Positions 59,870 to 64,000 of a DNA stretch of 64,000 nt are shown piece after piece. The translations under genes were made by a program, and so were the position numbers. The DNA is from Hypoxylon rubiginosum (taxonomy: Eukaryota > Ascomycota > Sordariomycetes > Xylariales > Hypoxylaceae), in NCBI GenBank assembly GCA_902806565.1, contig CADCXA010000009.1, positions 372,001-436,000 of the forward strand, in the 5' to 3' direction. Under the pieces are notes generated by a model, which was given only the letters and a program-made list of their open reading frames with translations, did not search any database and was not told the DNA's origin. How positions within the stretch are numbered: position 1 is the first letter of the stretch; every line of letters begins with the position of its first letter.

Positions 59870-60272
59870 GGAGGCCCCTTTTTTGATACCTGGGCAGTCT
59901 CTAGTTGGAGCACAAGTACTATCACGGGCGTGAACATCGGCTTTTACGCTCCCATGCGATGGTTAGCTGGAGTGGCTATTAAAAATGATAGGGGATTTCA
60001 TAATACACTCAACTAATACTCACCTGCGATGTTGTATAAGTGATCTAACATATGCCTTCGGAAGGAGACCACAATTGAATGCAACGCGGATTAAGGCACG
60101 AGAGAGCAGTGAAGTAGAAGGGGCTCTCAAGAAACATCTCCGATAACATCCAGAACCTAGTCCAGATATAACAAAACCATGACACCCCCTTTATCCAACC
60201 TAGGCTCTCATCACTTCGTATCCATCATCATTGCGCCATCCATCCACGCAAAATAAACCTATTGCCCCTAAC
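59870..60272. other. Intergenic region between convergent genes
   Basis: 3' flanks of the 58589 gene and the 60273 gene; nothing else seen. Confidence 0.45.
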
Positions 60273-61220
60273 CTACCTGCTCTTACTGCTCTTGCTGCTG
60301 CCGCTGCTCGAGCTACTGCTGCGGCTACGGCTCTTGTGCTTCTTGTCCTTCTTATGCTTCTTGTTCGCCAGGTGGCCGCCGTACGCCCCCACGAACCCCC
60401 CGGCCGGCGCGTAGCCCCCGTACCCGCCGCCGTGCCCCTGGCCGCCGCCGTACCCGCCTCCCCCGTGGCTGCTGCCTCCCCCGTGGCTGCTACCGCCTCC
60501 GTGCGAGGACCCGCCGCCCAGGTAGTGGGCCGCGGCGGCCGCGCCGATAGCTGCTAGGGGCGTGCCGCCGCCGCCGCTGCTGTGGCCGCCGTGCTTGCCG
60601 CCGAGCGCGGCTCCTACTAGCGACCCGAGACCTTTGTCGGCATTGGGGTTGTGCTGTGCCGGGTCGCCACCGCCGTACTGCGACGGTGGGTACTGCTGGT
60701 GCTGCTGCTGGTGCTGCTGGTGCTGAGGCTGCTGGTGCGGCGGATACTGGCCCCCGGCAGGCTGGTTGTACTGGTTCGGGTAGCCCTGCTGCTGCGGGGG
60801 GTAGCCGTGGGCTTGCGACGAGTTAGGCCGGTGGCTTTCGTATGGAGGGGGACCGCCAGGGTAGGGCGAAGGGTTCCCGTGCGATGGCGACGCGCCGTAG
60901 GGTTGTTGCTGCGGTGGGTAGGCGGAGTACTGCTGCCCTGGGGGCGGCGAGCCGTACGGGTTCGGAGAGTGCGAGGGTTGGTGGCCGCCACCGTATTGAC
61001 CGCCGCCGCCGCCGCCGCCGTACTGACTGCGCTCGGGAGGGTATTGACCCTGAGGCGGGTACTGGTTTGAAGGGGGGTATTGACCCGGCTGGGAGTACTG
61101 ATTCGAAGGAGGATATTGGTTGGAGGGAGGATATTGATTCTGCGGTGGGTATTGGTTTTGAGGAGGGGGATAACCACCGCCGCCGCCGCCCTGACCGCTG
61201 TAGTAGCCTTGGTTCGACAT
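60273..61220 (-). CDS. G/Q/P/Y-rich low-complexity protein with glycine zipper
   Basis: A single-exon 315-aa protein starting MSNQGYYSGQ; upstream in-frame codons lack an ATG. Residues 15-65 are a repeat of PP(S/Q)NQYP units. The middle is Q/P/Y-rich with His-Gln runs (about 155-185). Then comes DKGLGSLVGAALGGKHG, a short glycine-zipper-like helix, and AAIGAAAAAHYLGG. Next are three tandem GGGSSH units and a GYGGGQGHGGGYGG block. The tail is KKHKKDKKHKSRSRSSSSSS, a basic and then Ser/Arg-rich end. Composition is prion-like and suits phase separation or surface association. Similar fungal proteins are annotated only as glycine-zipper 2TM or uncharacterised. The reverse strand shows long open frames due to composition; these are shadows. 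Confidence 0.72.
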   Translation of the reverse strand: MSNQGYYSGQGGGGGGYPPPQNQYPPQNQYPPSNQYPPSNQYSQPGQYPPSNQYPPQGQYPPERSQYGGGGGGGQYGGGHQPSHSPNPYGSPPPGQQYSAYPPQQQPYGASPSHGNPSPYPGGPPPYESHRPNSSQAHGYPPQQQGYPNQYNQPAGGQYPPHQQPQHQQHQQQHQQYPPSQYGGGDPAQHNPNADKGLGSLVGAALGGKHGGHSSGGGGTPLAAIGAAAAAHYLGGGSSHGGGSSHGGGSSHGGGGYGGGQGHGGGYGGYAPAGGFVGAYGGHLANKKHKKDKKHKSRSRSSSSSSGSSKSSKSR

Positions 61221-62789
61221 GTCGTTTGGTCGCAAAGTTGTTTCGAAGGAGCTTCGATGATCCTATCAGAGGTATCTTAGTAGAGAGGAACGAGGATTGG
61301 AATTTGGAAAAGGCCGATGTGAAAGCTGGGGTTTTAAGCACTTAAAGAGGCTAAGAGGCAGCCCATAGGATAGCGGGGTGATTCAAGTTTAGGTCAGCTT
61401 CGTTGGACAAAGGACTTATTCAGGGGGCGTGTCTTGGCGACACCAATGATGCAATATGAATATGGATCCACCTATGGCAGATTTCATTGGTCAATGCTAT
61501 GGCTGTGCTTCAGGTACATGTACCCCATAACACGCACCCAAGGGAATGGAACGTGGCGCTAGCTTAGGTAGCTCCCACACACCAAACAATCAATACAACG
61601 TCAGAACGTTGGATAGGTGAGAGTAGACAGTAGTTACCTGGGAAGAGACATATCTTCATTGATGGAAGAGCTATGAATATTGACTACCATCAATATTGAC
61701 TACCATTAATATTGACATGCATATCTATTTAAATATAGCTAACTCTCATTTCTTTTTTGTCCTTCACCAAACTGTTTATGAAATTTCAAATTTGCATTAA
61801 CGGCAGGCCGGTCCAAACTTGGATCAAACAGCTTGCAAATCACACTCTACTGGCTTGTGGTAAATGCTAATCGACCTTATAAAAGTGAGACTTTTACATA
61901 TCAGGTATCCCTGAGTAGGAATGCTGTGTAGGCTGGAAGCCCTCGGGCACTTCCTAACTAGGAGCAATAAAAAAGGTGGAGCTGAATTAAGATAGGAGAG
62001 AATAGGGGGAAAAGGGGAAGGGAGGATTGCTAGGTCGGCGCACAGTATAATGAAGTCAATATGTAACACATGGCCGACCGGGTACTTAATGAGTCAGGCA
62101 GGATCAACTCTCTATGAAATGAGTGAGTTTACGTAGGAACATTGGTAACTATCGCGATTGGGCATTGCGAGGACCAGCAAGGTATTAGCGTATCCGACGA
62201 TTAACTGCCATCTCTGTTCTAACAGGATAGCTGAGCTACTACATCCGAAACCTCGAGAGCTAATCAAGCTCTGTAGTTACGAGCGGGATTTTGATACGTT
62301 TAAGAACCTGTTTAACCTCGTTGCTAGAATCGGGGTTTTCGTTTCCCCCTTTTCGGAATAGCTTCAATGAGAAACTTTCTAATCAGCTACAGGAATTGAC
62401 TCATCGTTATGCACCGCGCCTGCCATTCTAACTGAACTGCCACCATATTGCCCGGGAAACCCAGAATGTCGGTTTATCGTCCGGTGATCGTATACTTCCA
62501 GACGGGTTCGCCTCATTAGGCCTATCGCCGTCTAGCACAAGAGATCACCATTACCTTGATGGCTCTGATCCTATCTTATTGATTGAAAAATGAGTCAACG
62601 AAAAAGGATAAATACATAAAATAAGGGACTGATTAGAAAGGCTCAGAAATAACGAGCCCCAAGTATAAAATACCATCGAGACTCGAGGCTTGCTGGTGGT
62701 TGACTTCTACTTCTCCTTTCAGTACAATTCTGCCCACAACTCATTCTACCACCCAGCCTTGACCTACGTTACTAACAAGACCGAAAACA
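61221..62789. other. Intergenic region between divergent genes
   Basis: Includes promoters of the 60273 gene (minus) and the 62790 gene (plus). A 16-bp tandem repeat lies at 61676-61716. The open frame at 62158-62361 shows no recognisable motif. Confidence 0.45.
61676..61716. repeat. 16-bp tandem repeat (AATATTGACTACCATC), 2.6 copies
   Basis: Units at 61676-61691 and 61692-61707 differ only in the last base; a partial third follows. Each contains AATATT. Confidence 0.8.
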
Positions 62790-64000
62790 ATGTCTTTCAA
62801 TATTTCAGACGTTTACATGGGATTCTGGGCCGACCGTTCCAAGGAGAACCCATTCCTTAGTTCTAAGCTCACTTTATCCTCAGACATTGCAAAGTTTCTG
62901 ACTGCATTTTTTGCAATGTACGTAACGTTTGCCGCCTCCAAGCTATGGGACATAACGGCGTATGCAATCCACTTCTTCCGCCAGGGACGTATCACGGAGA
63001 GATGCCGCCCTGTACTGCGCCAGCAGCAGGTTGTATTGAAGAACAGCTTGTCTCCCGGTTCCACCGCCCACCGCCTTCTGCAGATATGGTGGGCAAACCG
63101 ATCTCACCCGTCGACTTCTAGAGATTCTTGGCCTCTCGTGCTTTTCGCAGTGCTGTGCGGAATCGGTTGCCTTACTGCAGGATTGTATTCAAACAAGATT
63201 GTGGACATGTCCCCGGGGGTTGAGGTCCTCCTCAACTCTCCCAGCTGCGGCTTTATCGACCGTAGCAACGTCTCGATTCCAAACAATCTCTCTATGGCCG
63301 TTATGCAGTATTATCTCGACTCCTTGGCAGCAGCGACGGCATACTCCCGCAAGTGCTACAATACCACGAGCACTCAGGACTGCGGTCCATTCACGGAGCC
63401 GATGATCGACTGGGCTACCTCGTGGGATGTCGAGTGTCCGTTCAATGATTCTATGTGCCTCGGGCCCGCGATGCAACTTGATACTGGAGAGATCAACTCT
63501 AACAAGGTACTGGGACTCAACTCTGAGCCCAAAGACCAGATTAACCTCAGAAAAGTGACAACGTGTGCTCCCATCATTCAAGATGGGTTCACCGCCATAG
63601 TAGTCTCCAACGCCTCCACTGCTACCACAGTGAAGCCAATCGCTGATGACCAGATGACCATGAATGTTTACGGGCCCTCCAGAAGGAAGCTTGGTGGCAA
63701 CTACACCTGGGGCGTAAGTGAGGATGCTGCCAGCAGTACTCTCACCCGCACGATGTGGTAAGTGAAATATTTCACGTGAAGTGTATGATACTAATTATGA
63801 TAGGATGGAGTATTACTATAACGGTTTGTTCGCTAACCTCAGTACGTTCTCACCTATTCCCGAGCTCAACAGGTCGACTGGAGACGGAACGTTGTGTTTT
63901 ATATCTAGCAACGCCATTTTGTTCGTCGAGCCGTGTGATGATCCCGTATTCGCAGCGCATGTGCCTCATTACGATGGAACCGATGACTTGACTTACTATC
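62790..64000 (+). CDS. Fungal multi-pass membrane protein, 5' part
   Basis: Partial; runs off the window. Exons are 62790-63757 and 63804 onward, with a 46-bp GT-AG intron (branch ACTAAT) joining TRTMW to MEYYYNGLFANLSTFSP. The frame is open to base 64000. Hydrophobic segments occur at about 31-58 (DIAKFLTAFFAMYVTFAAS) and 112-130 (SWPLVLFAVLCGIGCLTAGL). These are followed by an extracellular-looking stretch with many Cys and N-x-S/T sites (NVS, NLS, NTT, NDS, NAS, NYT, NLS). This arrangement (TM, TM, glycosylated ectodomain, presumably more TM later) matches a common uncharacterised Pezizomycotina family. I do not recognise a function. Confidence 0.7.

Noticed and set aside
62158..62361. Plus-strand frame of 67 codons
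   Set aside because: No motif and no splice partner found; left as intergenic.

Overview
The window is nuclear DNA of a filamentous ascomycete (Pezizomycotina; gene content suggests a Sordariomycete, which is inference). Protein genes are interrupted by short introns (about 45-140 bp) with GTRNGT donors, CTAAC/CTAAT branch points and YAG acceptors. The two tRNA genes are single, carry introns and lie alone in long gaps. Intergenic DNA is 0.4-4 kb long and rich in AGGTA/TACCT words.

Layout. 1-683: 3' end of GPI mannosyltransferase 2 (GPI18). 1868-3136: YTH-domain RNA reader. 4036-4138: tRNA-Ser(GCU). 7370-10249: large disordered fungal protein. 11252-11359: tRNA-Leu(UAA). 13071-14614: Golgi nucleotide-sugar transporter. 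15484-20322: Mer3/HFM1 meiotic helicase. 21490-22524: F-box-like/2EXR-like protein. 22965-24816: two minus-strand, three-exon, cysteine-rich mini-genes, assembled here by hand from their splice sites. 25390-25910: decayed oxalate decarboxylase. 26325-27853: thermolysin/protealysin-like M4 metallopeptidase. 30690-31406: small secreted protein. 32021-35356: GH2 beta-galactosidase. 36364-37445: Aha1 co-chaperone. 40185-43816: large low-complexity protein. 44980-46564: MFS transporter. 47315-49948: divergent mitochondrial pair FMC1 / EngB-like GTPase. 50185-51577: Swf1 DHHC palmitoyltransferase. 52658-55443: Rap1-like telomere protein. 56396-57967: F-box-like protein. 58589-59869: hypothetical. 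60273-61220: G/Q/P/Y-rich glycine-zipper protein. 62790 to the end: partial membrane protein.

Most genes are housekeeping (GPI anchors, Golgi transport, Hsp90 cycle, palmitoylation, ATP synthase assembly, telomeres, meiosis) and do not form one pathway. The accessory part is about 21.5-31.4 kb. It holds the cysteine-rich pair, the oxalate decarboxylase relic, the M4 protease and a secreted protein, separated by gene-poor DNA.

The most novel item is the cysteine-rich pair. Each protein is built from C-x4-C-x10-C-x2-H modules of 21 residues with one module per exon. Both introns interrupt the closing His codon after its first base. One copy is intact (94 aa) and the other carries a single-base frameshift.
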